From: a virus
DNA: 37,146 nucleotides
Virus record (IMG/VR): IMGVR_UViG_3300037584_004615
Coordinates: 1-37,146 of that record
Direction: 5' to 3' (one strand)
Shown: one piece after another, positions 12,972 through 22,103 of the stretch
How positions within the stretch are numbered: the stretch's first letter is position 1
How the letters are laid out: the number at the start of each line of letters is the position of its first letter
Position numbers and translations under genes: made by a program
The notes under the pieces: model-generated
Seen by the model: only the letters and a program-made list of their open reading frames with translations
Database searches by the model: none
Told to the model about the DNA's origin: nothing

Positions 12972-14012
12972 TTATGTTTTCTTAACGAATCTTACGGGAA
13001 TATCAACTCTATATCCAGTCGTAAACCCGGTGATCCTAATTGTTGAGTCGATGAACCTGAAAACGTTCCCACTACTAACGTAGTCCGCTGCGGTGTTGCC
13101 ACCTAACTTGTCGAACAGAACATTACTGGTTTGAAGGTTTTCTGCCGCCAAAAGACGGAAAGCAAATCTTGTGCCGTAACGCCCGCCGTTTGTGTCGCCG
13201 ATCACCGAGAAGGTATCAGCCGGTGAGTTCTCATTTGTTGATCTGTTAAATTCAGCTACCCCAGGTGCGTTGCCATCAGGGGCCGCAAAATACTGTGCGT
13301 TGGAATTTAACGAAAAGTAATAACTTGCTATGTTATCGTCATCTATGAAAGACGGTCGAGCGACTGTATTACCATCAAGTGATAATATTTGTCCTAGTCT
13401 GTTATCCATCTCTACAAGGTATTGTGTTTCCCTGAGCGCATCAGCATTGTCTAATTTCTGAACCGATAGATCTGTGTTATCAATTCCTTGGTCAAGACAA
13501 ATAAATTGTCCGGCTGTTGCAAAACTGCGATTACCACGAATGACGCCAATAAATGTTCTGAACGGTGACGTAGCAGTTGAGCCAGCAAAAGTGTCTGGGT
13601 CTGATGTTGTATAATCAGTAGTCACCAAATATCCACCCACAGGTATGTCGGTGAGTGCTGCTGTATTTTTGTCAACGGTTTGCGATACTGTATCATTGTT
13701 TTTAATAACAGGCAAGTAAAGCAAGTCATCTCGAACATATGAAACAAGTTTATGGTTCATTATTGAAGTGTTGTTTGTGAAGGCCTCCAGTACAGGTGTT
13801 TGGAGAATGTTAATGTCATAATATGCAGAGCCACTTGGGTGTATGCCTTCAGCAGCGTTGCTATTTCTATAAAGAGTATAATCTATCTCGTCATCACCAA
13901 CAGCAAATTTTGCGATGCGGAAACTTCCGTCACCTGCTGCCAGTCTTTTTCTACCTGTATCAGTTAAAACCGCATCTAAAATGATATCACCACTGTTATC
14001 TAAAAATGCCAT
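12972..14012 (-). CDS. Conserved phage tail/baseplate-type structural protein
   Basis: 346 aa. The start MAFLDNSGDIILDAVLTDTG, followed by GRKRLAAGDGSFRIAKFAVG and DDEIDY, is a pattern I know from large marine myovirus structural proteins. The same element, LT-xx-G-[RK]-[RK]...G-x-F...DD-x-I-x-Y, begins the 336-aa protein at 21057..22067. The rest is beta-rich, ending in RITGFTTGYRVDIPVRFVKK. GAGGGAG five bases before the ATG is a strong ribosome-binding site, following an 83-base gap. Function within the virion is not established; association with the tail or baseplate is inferred from neighbours. Confidence 0.72.
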   Translation of the reverse strand: MAFLDNSGDIILDAVLTDTGRKRLAAGDGSFRIAKFAVGDDEIDYTLYRNSNAAEGIHPSGSAYYDINILQTPVLEAFTNNTSIMNHKLVSYVRDDLLYLPVIKNNDTVSQTVDKNTAALTDIPVGGYLVTTDYTTSDPDTFAGSTATSPFRTFIGVIRGNRSFATAGQFICLDQGIDNTDLSVQKLDNADALRETQYLVEMDNRLGQILSLDGNTVARPSFIDDDNIASYYFSLNSNAQYFAAPDGNAPGVAEFNRSTNENSPADTFSVIGDTNGGRYGTRFAFRLLAAENLQTSNVLFDKLGGNTAADYVSSGNVFRFIDSTIRITGFTTGYRVDIPVRFVKKT

Positions 14013-14095
14013 TTTGGCTCCCTCATATGAATAACTATTACTATTGAACGTCGAAGTTCTTAATAAGTAGTATTGTTTTTACCTTTTTGTTCCTT
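14013..14095 (-). other. 83-base intergenic leader
   Basis: This is the longest gap in the window. The minus strand carries an imperfect dyad (GAAC TTCGAC GTTC) and, next to the following gene, the ribosome-binding site GAGGGAG. I see no convincing -35/-10 pair and no T-run after the dyad, so neither a promoter nor a terminator is supported. It could hold a phage-specific late promoter. Confidence 0.4.
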
Positions 14096-17000
14096 TTACC
14101 TTTTTTCGGTGCTTGTGAAGTTAACAACAATATTAACTTTACGTCCTGTATCACGAGATGTTAACCTAACAATGAATTTATTCCCCGTGATACCATTAAC
14201 ACCTGTTTGCTGAACAAGGCTCTTCTCCGAAGAAAAAAGTCCAGTCCTTGAATCTACAAAACCGCTATTCTGACTGACTTCAGCAAAAGGAAGCGTCTGG
14301 ATATCAGCACCCTTTATTTCTATAAACCTATTCATCTTTTTTGTTGGTGTTTTTGCTGTGGATATAGTCGGGGTAAACTCTTTTATTATTGGAGAGTAAA
14401 ATCCATTAACCAGCCTAAGTTCCACTTCATATATCGGTGTAGGGTTAGAAAAATATTGTCCAGAAGCAGACCTAAAAGTGTAGTAATACTTTCTATTAGG
14501 CTCAATGTCATCTATAAAATCATACGCTAAAGCATAATTTTCTGAGCTAGCTTCAGCTAAAGGATTCAACCGTTTTATCAATTTACCCGAAAAGGACTTA
14601 TATAGGTCTTCATGTGTCGCTACGTTTGTGTTTATTTCGTCCGTTCTGTAAATATACATTTCAGTTGGTAGCCTACTTTCTTTATAGCTTATAGTAAGCG
14701 CCCTTTGATTTGTATCCTGTACCCTCTGGTTTGCTGACACTTCATCAAGAAATTCTTTTTCTTCCTGGTCAAAGTGAATATATGGCAGTGCATTCTGTCC
14801 AATATATTCACCAACGGATGGCGAAATATTTATTAGTATCTTGTTGCTAGTATTTTGATATGAGAATATGCTAGCCTCTGGCGTCAATGGCGGATAGGGA
14901 ATAATCTTAACAATCGGATAAGATACGCCGCCGACAACTAAATCCGGCCTAGTTGCCACCGCTGGGACAGCAAAGCCGCCTAAACGACCTCCGGTACCAA
15001 GGCGTCGTCTCCAGTTACCTATCATAAGAGGATACTCAACTATTTTAACGTTAGGTTGAGTGTCTACATTGAAAGAATAAAACCCCAAAGTTCCGCCTGA
15101 ATTTCCCCTCCTAGTTATCAACTCATCATTAAAACTAGGGAACGCAGCAAACCTTGTTCGAAAAAGAAATTTTGAACCATACACGACATCATAAGCATAT
15201 AATTCATACTGATAGAATTTGTTTGATTTTACTTGTGTATCAACAAAATTTAGCAAGTCAATTTCATTGGTGTTTGCAAAGTAATAATTTTGCAAAACCC
15301 TTCGCCTACCTGAGTTATGATCAGGACCACGGGAACTATATTTTACTAGCTTGTACATTATGGTTTCGGATTCAGATAAAGTTTTTCTTCCCTCTAATAG
15401 CTCTTTGTACTTTACTGCTCTTTGACGGGATTGAGTTCTTACCAAACTATTAACTTGGCTAGCCCAGGCACCAATCGCTGCCTGCCCACCATTGCGCTCT
15501 CGCCAGGGTCCATTTAAACTGAGTTCTGATAATTCGCCTGAATTTAGGGCCGCTCTAGTTTCTCTAAACCAATCACTAAATTCATATACTTTAGCAGGTT
15601 GTCTTGTTTCAACAATAGCTATTTCTCTTTCTCTTGAATCAAACTGATCCGGACCTAACTGACTAACACCCTGAGGGGCAATAGCGCCATATGTTGTAAA
15701 CGAGAAGGGTTCTGTCTCATTAACAGTCGCATTAATTATTGAGTTAACCATTGAGGTAGCGCCGAGCGTTTCATTAAGAAGTCCATTTAAACTACCCTGC
15801 TCAACCATGGGAATTGAAATTTCAGCATACAGTGGAAATTGTTCCTTGTATGCGTTAAACTCTTCAAATAAGTTCATAGAAGTTGCATCAGTAGTTTGAT
15901 TATAATACCTTCTTGCAATGGAGGAAGTCAGATCTATAACCACATTTGAATTTCTTGTTGCACGTCCATATTGTATGAGATAATCAGATATACCTCTGTC
16001 TTCTCCCCCTGCTTGTTGTGCCCGAAGTCTAGGCAATGTGCCGGTTATAAATTCATTTAATCTAACTAACCCGTCATACCCTCTTCTAACTTCATCGCCC
16101 TGAGGTGAGGAGTCCCAGCCTCGACCAGATAGTCCACTTATAGGATCAGAGCCAGCGGCTAACTGATAAACATAAAGGTTTGGCAATGCCGATTCTGGTA
16201 TGGCCCTGTTGTTTATTGAGTCTTCGTATCCTGGCAAGGGGTAGTTGTAAACACCTTCTATTTTTGCGGGTCGAGCCACGTTAGCTTCTCTGCTTAATTG
16301 AGTCCTAGTAGAAGGCACTTCATTCAACACAGTGGTAAAAGGATCTCGAACAAAACTAGTCCTGGTTTCAAAATCATAAAATTCAAAAACAACCGGCTCT
16401 GCTTGACGAGCCAAAATAATTCTTTCTTGTCTTGTCAAAGCAGCGTTAGCTGCCTCTAAAGCTTTATCAAGACTATACTCGGATCTTATCCTTAACAAAA
16501 CAGCATGAATAGAATTGTTGTAGCCATTATAAGGCGACGATCTAAGATTACTTGGAATATGCCTATTACTATAATATGCGTTTGAAAAATTTTCAGGTAT
16601 GAACATTCTATGATCTTCTGAAAATTCATCAAAGTCATCGTAATCTAAAACACGAAGAATTCTTCTCATTCTCGGACTAGGTTGCCATAATCTTTGGGTG
16701 CCACGATTATCTCTAACTACGTTTGGTGGCCCGCCAATAGTCTTTGTAAGATTACTGGGCTGATACCCTGGTTTTCTTGGGAAAAAATCTGCCACTTGAT
16801 CAAAGGTTTCAAATATCTCTGGGAAACCCTGACTTGCTAAGTTGTTTATTTCATTATAAAAATTAAATTTTTGTTCGCCCGCAGTGGGACTTGGGTACCC
16901 AGCAGGAAAAACATAACCCCTATACTTATCTTCAGAGAATGGCAGGTTAGGATTTTTTTCTCTTGTCCTACCAGCACGAGCAGCGATAATATCGCTTTTA

Positions 17001-17464
17001 TCCTCCTCTGATATGCCCCTGACAATTGTTCTAGACCCTTCCCGAGTATAGCCGCCAATATTAAAGTTAACGTTAACTGATGTTGGTTTTTCAGGAGACA
17101 GCGCTAAGTTACTATATGCGTTGTCTGATTCTAAGGGAGTAAACGTAACTTTAGTAGCAAGATGACGGTCGCCACCCATCGCATAATATCTGTTTATAGG
17201 ATCTAGCGTAGTTAGATTTCTCTGCCCGATAACCTGTCTTGAGGTAAAGTCTGGACTCCGCTCTCCGGACAATACATTGATAGAATTTGCTTTTTGGGTT
17301 GTCGATCCCTCTGGGCGCACAAACTCATAGAATTCCTGTCCGCTGCCAACTACGTTTAAACCAGATTCATCAGTAAGTCTGTCTAAAAATTGTTCTCTTC
17401 TATCTGCTAAATCCTCACTATTAACTTGAGGTGATTGAGATTCGTTTCTATCTCCGGCGGCCAT
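14096..17464 (-). CDS. Large virion structural protein with fibronectin III-like C-terminal region
   Basis: 1122 aa. No family is recognised over most of its length. The first 400 residues are Arg/Asn/Pro-rich and hydrophilic. Around residues 850-1020 the text reads like a fibronectin-type fold: ALTISYKESRLPTEMYIYRT, then EPNRKYYYTFRSASGQYFSN followed by PTPIYEVEL. The C-terminus (FIVRLTSRDTGRKVNIVVNF) is a short beta-rich tail. The start is supported by AGAGGA seven bases upstream, inside the last codons of the previous gene; the two genes are one base apart. Size and location after the giant protein indicate a baseplate, tail-fibre or whisker-like part. No enzymatic motif seen. Confidence 0.68.
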   Translation of the reverse strand: MAAGDRNESQSPQVNSEDLADRREQFLDRLTDESGLNVVGSGQEFYEFVRPEGSTTQKANSINVLSGERSPDFTSRQVIGQRNLTTLDPINRYYAMGGDRHLATKVTFTPLESDNAYSNLALSPEKPTSVNVNFNIGGYTREGSRTIVRGISEEDKSDIIAARAGRTREKNPNLPFSEDKYRGYVFPAGYPSPTAGEQKFNFYNEINNLASQGFPEIFETFDQVADFFPRKPGYQPSNLTKTIGGPPNVVRDNRGTQRLWQPSPRMRRILRVLDYDDFDEFSEDHRMFIPENFSNAYYSNRHIPSNLRSSPYNGYNNSIHAVLLRIRSEYSLDKALEAANAALTRQERIILARQAEPVVFEFYDFETRTSFVRDPFTTVLNEVPSTRTQLSREANVARPAKIEGVYNYPLPGYEDSINNRAIPESALPNLYVYQLAAGSDPISGLSGRGWDSSPQGDEVRRGYDGLVRLNEFITGTLPRLRAQQAGGEDRGISDYLIQYGRATRNSNVVIDLTSSIARRYYNQTTDATSMNLFEEFNAYKEQFPLYAEISIPMVEQGSLNGLLNETLGATSMVNSIINATVNETEPFSFTTYGAIAPQGVSQLGPDQFDSREREIAIVETRQPAKVYEFSDWFRETRAALNSGELSELSLNGPWRERNGGQAAIGAWASQVNSLVRTQSRQRAVKYKELLEGRKTLSESETIMYKLVKYSSRGPDHNSGRRRVLQNYYFANTNEIDLLNFVDTQVKSNKFYQYELYAYDVVYGSKFLFRTRFAAFPSFNDELITRRGNSGGTLGFYSFNVDTQPNVKIVEYPLMIGNWRRRLGTGGRLGGFAVPAVATRPDLVVGGVSYPIVKIIPYPPLTPEASIFSYQNTSNKILINISPSVGEYIGQNALPYIHFDQEEKEFLDEVSANQRVQDTNQRALTISYKESRLPTEMYIYRTDEINTNVATHEDLYKSFSGKLIKRLNPLAEASSENYALAYDFIDDIEPNRKYYYTFRSASGQYFSNPTPIYEVELRLVNGFYSPIIKEFTPTISTAKTPTKKMNRFIEIKGADIQTLPFAEVSQNSGFVDSRTGLFSSEKSLVQQTGVNGITGNKFIVRLTSRDTGRKVNIVVNFTSTEKR

Positions 17465-17465
17465 T

Positions 17466-20400
17466 TTATTGTCCTCTTAGAATAAAGTATCTGTTGTAAA
17501 TAGGAAGATCAAACATTTCCTTAAAGTCTACATCTATACCTTTATTTAGGTTTGACACTGAACCTGACATAGTTTCTGGTGAAAATACCATATCATTTTT
17601 TGATATATTTCTTACACGACACAATAACGTTTGTTGGTTAGTGGAGTTGTATTCGTCTGGTGTGAATTTTCTCCAAACTGGCAGTAATGGTTTTCTTGAA
17701 AACGTTGGATCAGACTCGCCAACTCTTACACCAAAGGGTGTATTTCCAAGATCGTTGAAGCCAGACAAATACTCAATCACACCTATCTGCTTATAGTTCA
17801 TCCAGAATGCTAAAAATTTAGCGTAAGTTTTCATTGGATCTCGTGTGGAGAGGTAAGGAGGGAAATCCTCGTTTTCGTTTATGTAAGATATAGAATCCGA
17901 AAAATCAGCTACGTCCGTATCTTCAAGTTGTGGCCTGACGGCATCAAAGCCTGCTCCGCCTAAAGACTTCGCTTTCTGAGAGGCAGCTATCACAAACATA
18001 GACTTAAACTGGTTTGGTATGGCTGCATATTTATTCTCTATAGCACTCTGAACACTGACGTCATCCAACCCCAACTTATTGACATTAGTAATCATAGAAT
18101 TAAAAGTTTCTTTAAGATAACTGGTGGCATCTATTTTTGAGTCTAGTTCTAGTTCACCAAGAATAGCAAAAGTTAATTTTGTAGGTGGTAGCCCAGCCGG
18201 GACAAAAGGTATTTCATCTTTATCAATCGAGGATGGATCAATAACTGCTCCATAAGTACCAGTGGCGTAGGGCGTCAGTTCTCTTTCTGTTGATTTGAGA
18301 AAGTCATTAGTTTCCAAGTCAGTGTCTTCGTTACCTCCCAAAAATGTCCCAATAAGTCTAGGGGAATCTACCTCAGTTTTTTCATTACCCTGTTTTCCAA
18401 TTTTGATAACCTTGCTGATGCTTTCACCAACACTAGGAATACTAAATTGTTGTTCTGTTCCCTCACTTACTAAACACCCATGGGCGTATAATGACTTGTT
18501 AGCACTATTAAATAAATCTCTTGGCGTTACATCAAAATCCTGGGCCGAGAAAAAAGGTAACTTATAGTCTTGGGAATAGATTCTATTACTAACTAAGTCA
18601 GAAAATAAATCTGCATACTTGTTTATATCATAAGATAAAATGTTTTCGTCCTGTGAGCGTGCCGCAGTTTGAACTATGGTTTGTTTACCAAAGTTTTTAA
18701 TTGCCTTAGGAGTAAAATATTGATAACTTGATTGTTCATAGGATGTTCCATCTGGGCTAGCAAAAGAATTTGGAGATCCTACTTGGTTATAAGATCCGAA
18801 ATATTTATTAAACTCTTCGCTTCTTCTGTCATTAAAAAAGTCTCTGGAAAAAGTGGGTAGACCGCCAGGATTACTAATATTACCAGCAACCTTCTCAGAC
18901 AAATACAAATAACCTGTACCATACCTTTTTCCAAACTCAAACAAGTCACTAAAATAATGCTTGTGTGTAAGGATGTTTATTTTTGTTGGGGTTGTGTTAG
19001 CTGCTAGTTTTTGAACAGCCGTGGTTGACTCAAGATTAGGATCTTTTGGCATTTTAGCTTCAAGTATTTGCTCCAACCCTCTTTTGAAGTTTTCAGCAAT
19101 ATCCGAAAATTCCTTAATACCATAGGGGTCTTTCTTTCTAACCATCGATAACAACATATTGGTTATACCGTCCACGCTAAGAGGATTAGTCGGAGACATT
19201 TTTGTAAAAAGAGTAACAAAACTATTGATATCTTTTGTTAGTGATTCTAATAAAGTTTGACCATTAAAAGCTATTGAGTCAAGTGGCACAATTCTCTCAT
19301 TTCTGCCGCTATCATATAGCCCAACACCATCAGCAACAATATCTATTTTTCTTTCAAGTTCAGCCGGTGGAGAATTTGATATTAGATCATACGCACCCAT
19401 AGCTCTTGAGGATATCTGAGATAAAACTTGTGTGAACTTTCTTAAGTATGATAACGAGGGGTCATAAACACTAACCGAAGCAGCGTATTGAAATGTTCCA
19501 GCAGTCAGACTTTTGAACTCATCCTCATAGGTATCATAACCCTCATAAAAGCTCATCCTCTTTGATATCGCAGGATTCAAAAAAGACCCTAAGTTAGGTA
19601 TTAGAACTGGCTCAGGTATAATTTCTTCTGGGTGGTAATATGATTCATCAAACTTCTTTTGGCGTCCAAAAGTTAATCTGTTAACACCCACCGTTGGTTC
19701 AACTCTAATTTGTCTCTTTGATAAGGTGATATCTAAACACTTAACTGTATCGCTATCTTCTATCTCTAAATCCCCGCCACCAATCAACAAATCTGTGGCC
19801 GTGGACGGATTTGTATACAAAAAAGGTAGCTCGCTGTTTTTAACTAGAAAAGCTAATTTATCAAAAACAAACCCAAATCTAGCGCTGTCATCTTCACATC
19901 TAGTTACCCAAAAGTCTGAGAAAAAGTTTTCGGAACCAATCTCCTCATAGATTTTGTTGTTTAAGTCAATATCTTTAAGAAGCTCGGTTGTTGTTAGATT
20001 CATTTGCTTTTTGAAGTCAACCAAGCTCAATCTACCATAACCTCGCTGATCTGATAATTTAGCTGCCAGGGGAGGTGTTGAGATTTCAGATTCAATCTCG
20101 TCCCTGGTTACTGAGGTTGTTCTTTCTTGTTGAATAAAATTATGTTCAACGCCTCTGAAGACAGCCCTTTTAACAAAGCCCATTCCAGTTTCTAAAAGCC
20201 GATCCTCTTCCCCAATCGTGTAGTCCCTAGAAATGTTTTTATCTTCTAAGAATGCTTGGTTATCCATATATGTAAATGCATAGAATCTTATGTTAGACAG
20301 GTTAGTATTAGTATAAACCTCATTTTTACCCATCTTAAAAATAAAAGGCTTGAGCACGATATTATCTAAAACATAATTTTGGAAATTGTCTGCTCCCTCG

Positions 20401-21056
20401 GCGCTATTATTTTTTCGAACTGGTTTGGTTTTTTTATCTCTAATAACTTTACCGTTCTTATCTTTTAGCAGCGCATCATCGACAGGGATGTCACAAAGAA
20501 TAATACCATCGTTGACAGTGGTAGCGTCATAATATATCTTATCTTCCAAATTTGTCTTAAGTGTGTTAAGAATAAAGTCAGATCCAAATGGCCCAGACGG
20601 GGAAACTAACGCATAATTTCTTGTACTCAAGCTGTTAACTAAGCTAACATAAAATTGATCGGCATTTTCTTCGCCAGAAATTGACATTAGCCCAGCTTGG
20701 TATTCATTCATTCTTTGTGTGATAAAGTCTAAATCAATACCTTGATTACCAAAACAGGCGATCATTCTTATGCGTAGATTCTTTATGTAGCTAGGAGTAT
20801 CGTAAAACCTTCTAAACTCATCATCATCAACCAAGGTCTGTAGTATGGCCTCAGAAATTTTAGAACTTACGGTTACCGTTACAGTTTCTTCGCCAACACC
20901 TTCACCGACAGTTTTTATATCATTTGCTATCACAACCTCTTCTACCAAGACACTAGGGTAGTTTGAATTTAGGTATGTTAAGGTTGTTTTGTTTTGAAGT
21001 CCTGGCACAAGGTCAGGAAAGAAAGTATTTTGATTTGTTGCTATATTAGTAGCCAT
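17466..21056 (-). CDS. Very large virion structural protein, unknown function
   Basis: 1196 aa, starting directly after the upstream stop (TAAATG). I recognise no domain. Visible features are a beta-rich N-terminus (LVEEVVIANDIKTVG, TVTVTVSSKISEAIL), a charged helix-rich middle (for example PPAELERKIDIVADGVGLYD and TKDINSFVTLFTKMS), and a C-terminus ending MFDLPIYNRYFILRGQ. It has no signal peptide, membrane segment or tag. Codon use and composition match the neighbours. Its place between two tail-type proteins supports a structural role, perhaps in a baseplate or fibre assembly. Confidence 0.65.
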   Translation of the reverse strand: MATNIATNQNTFFPDLVPGLQNKTTLTYLNSNYPSVLVEEVVIANDIKTVGEGVGEETVTVTVSSKISEAILQTLVDDDEFRRFYDTPSYIKNLRIRMIACFGNQGIDLDFITQRMNEYQAGLMSISGEENADQFYVSLVNSLSTRNYALVSPSGPFGSDFILNTLKTNLEDKIYYDATTVNDGIILCDIPVDDALLKDKNGKVIRDKKTKPVRKNNSAEGADNFQNYVLDNIVLKPFIFKMGKNEVYTNTNLSNIRFYAFTYMDNQAFLEDKNISRDYTIGEEDRLLETGMGFVKRAVFRGVEHNFIQQERTTSVTRDEIESEISTPPLAAKLSDQRGYGRLSLVDFKKQMNLTTTELLKDIDLNNKIYEEIGSENFFSDFWVTRCEDDSARFGFVFDKLAFLVKNSELPFLYTNPSTATDLLIGGGDLEIEDSDTVKCLDITLSKRQIRVEPTVGVNRLTFGRQKKFDESYYHPEEIIPEPVLIPNLGSFLNPAISKRMSFYEGYDTYEDEFKSLTAGTFQYAASVSVYDPSLSYLRKFTQVLSQISSRAMGAYDLISNSPPAELERKIDIVADGVGLYDSGRNERIVPLDSIAFNGQTLLESLTKDINSFVTLFTKMSPTNPLSVDGITNMLLSMVRKKDPYGIKEFSDIAENFKRGLEQILEAKMPKDPNLESTTAVQKLAANTTPTKINILTHKHYFSDLFEFGKRYGTGYLYLSEKVAGNISNPGGLPTFSRDFFNDRRSEEFNKYFGSYNQVGSPNSFASPDGTSYEQSSYQYFTPKAIKNFGKQTIVQTAARSQDENILSYDINKYADLFSDLVSNRIYSQDYKLPFFSAQDFDVTPRDLFNSANKSLYAHGCLVSEGTEQQFSIPSVGESISKVIKIGKQGNEKTEVDSPRLIGTFLGGNEDTDLETNDFLKSTERELTPYATGTYGAVIDPSSIDKDEIPFVPAGLPPTKLTFAILGELELDSKIDATSYLKETFNSMITNVNKLGLDDVSVQSAIENKYAAIPNQFKSMFVIAASQKAKSLGGAGFDAVRPQLEDTDVADFSDSISYINENEDFPPYLSTRDPMKTYAKFLAFWMNYKQIGVIEYLSGFNDLGNTPFGVRVGESDPTFSRKPLLPVWRKFTPDEYNSTNQQTLLCRVRNISKNDMVFSPETMSGSVSNLNKGIDVDFKEMFDLPIYNRYFILRGQ

Positions 21057-22067
21057 TTATACTTCCTCACAAGGATCAACAGGATCAGTCGGACCACCTT
21101 GATACAACGTTTCACCGACTTCTAACACATCTTCTATACCATCATCTACCCTAATAGATAAGAAGTATTCAACATAAGTAGGATCTAACAAAGGAACATT
21201 TTCGCCAATTAGTTGATCATCACCTGCCAATGCACGAACATATTCATCCGGATCTTGTTGTAAACTAAGCCCCCTAGCCCCAGCAAAGTTTTCGTTAATA
21301 AAGCCAAGTCTCTGAAGTTCCATTTCTTGTCCCTCTCTTATTGGGGCACGAAAAACTTCTATATCAAAGTTGCCATTAGTTTTATACACTGTATTAAATT
21401 CTTGAACATCCAGGAGCAAACGTCCTTCTTTGGTTATTTCGAAAATATCCTCTGTTACTTCTCTTCCCCCATCCTGCACAACAATGTCATTTGCATCAAC
21501 ATTTATTGTTATGGTATCCACCTCATATTCTAAAGGAAGGCTAGCTGAAAAGTAAGGAATAATAACTTCAGAGCCCGATGCGCCGCTTCTGTACGGAAAC
21601 TCCTCCGTTCCCGAAACAAACATTGGCTCGCTGCCATTCATTGCTTTTATTTCCCAAGCCGGAGCAAATTGCTTAAACGGACTACTTGTCCCGATCGGCC
21701 TAAGAAATTTTGCCGTCGCTGGGGAAACTTGGTCTGGGTTTAACGCTCCAGCGTTTGTGCTTTCTGTGCTAACTTCACCAGTTGCAGTAAAAAATTTGTG
21801 ATTCTTTTCCCAACCACCATCGCTTATAATAGAGACTCTCGGTGTTGTCTTGATTCTTTCAACAATGTCGTTTTGATTTTCTTCCGAGACTTTTGGATTA
21901 GCTTTTTGTATGCTACCACTTGGTGTAAACTCTGTATCATATAAGATATCATCATCATGAAAAGAATAAAACTTTGGAGTAAACTTACCCATAGAAAAAG
22001 ATCTCTTACCGTACTTGGTAAGCTCTACCTCTATAACTTGCTCTTTTCTATTAAGAAATTTAGACAT
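21057..22067 (-). CDS. Structural protein sharing its N-terminal element with the 346-aa protein
   Basis: 336 aa. It opens with a hydrophilic strand and then LTKYGKRSFSMGKFTPKFYS followed by FHDDDILYD, the same element as in the 346-aa protein at 12972..14012. A beta-rich region follows (YEVDTITINVDANDIVVQDG, RLLLDVQEF), ending in a Pro/Glu/Gly tail (YQGGPTDPVDPCEEV). The stop abuts the next ATG exactly. The repeated N-terminal element suggests that the two proteins dock to a common site in the tail, which is an inference. The exact role is unknown. Confidence 0.68.
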   Translation of the reverse strand: MSKFLNRKEQVIEVELTKYGKRSFSMGKFTPKFYSFHDDDILYDTEFTPSGSIQKANPKVSEENQNDIVERIKTTPRVSIISDGGWEKNHKFFTATGEVSTESTNAGALNPDQVSPATAKFLRPIGTSSPFKQFAPAWEIKAMNGSEPMFVSGTEEFPYRSGASGSEVIIPYFSASLPLEYEVDTITINVDANDIVVQDGGREVTEDIFEITKEGRLLLDVQEFNTVYKTNGNFDIEVFRAPIREGQEMELQRLGFINENFAGARGLSLQQDPDEYVRALAGDDQLIGENVPLLDPTYVEYFLSIRVDDGIEDVLEVGETLYQGGPTDPVDPCEEV

Positions 22068-22103
22068 ACAATAAATACATTCCGTTACAAATTAGTTCAC
22101 CAT

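Noticed and set aside
14013-14095. Dyad in the largest gap as a terminator
   Set aside because: The stem is four base pairs with a six-base loop and no following T-run on the transcribed strand.
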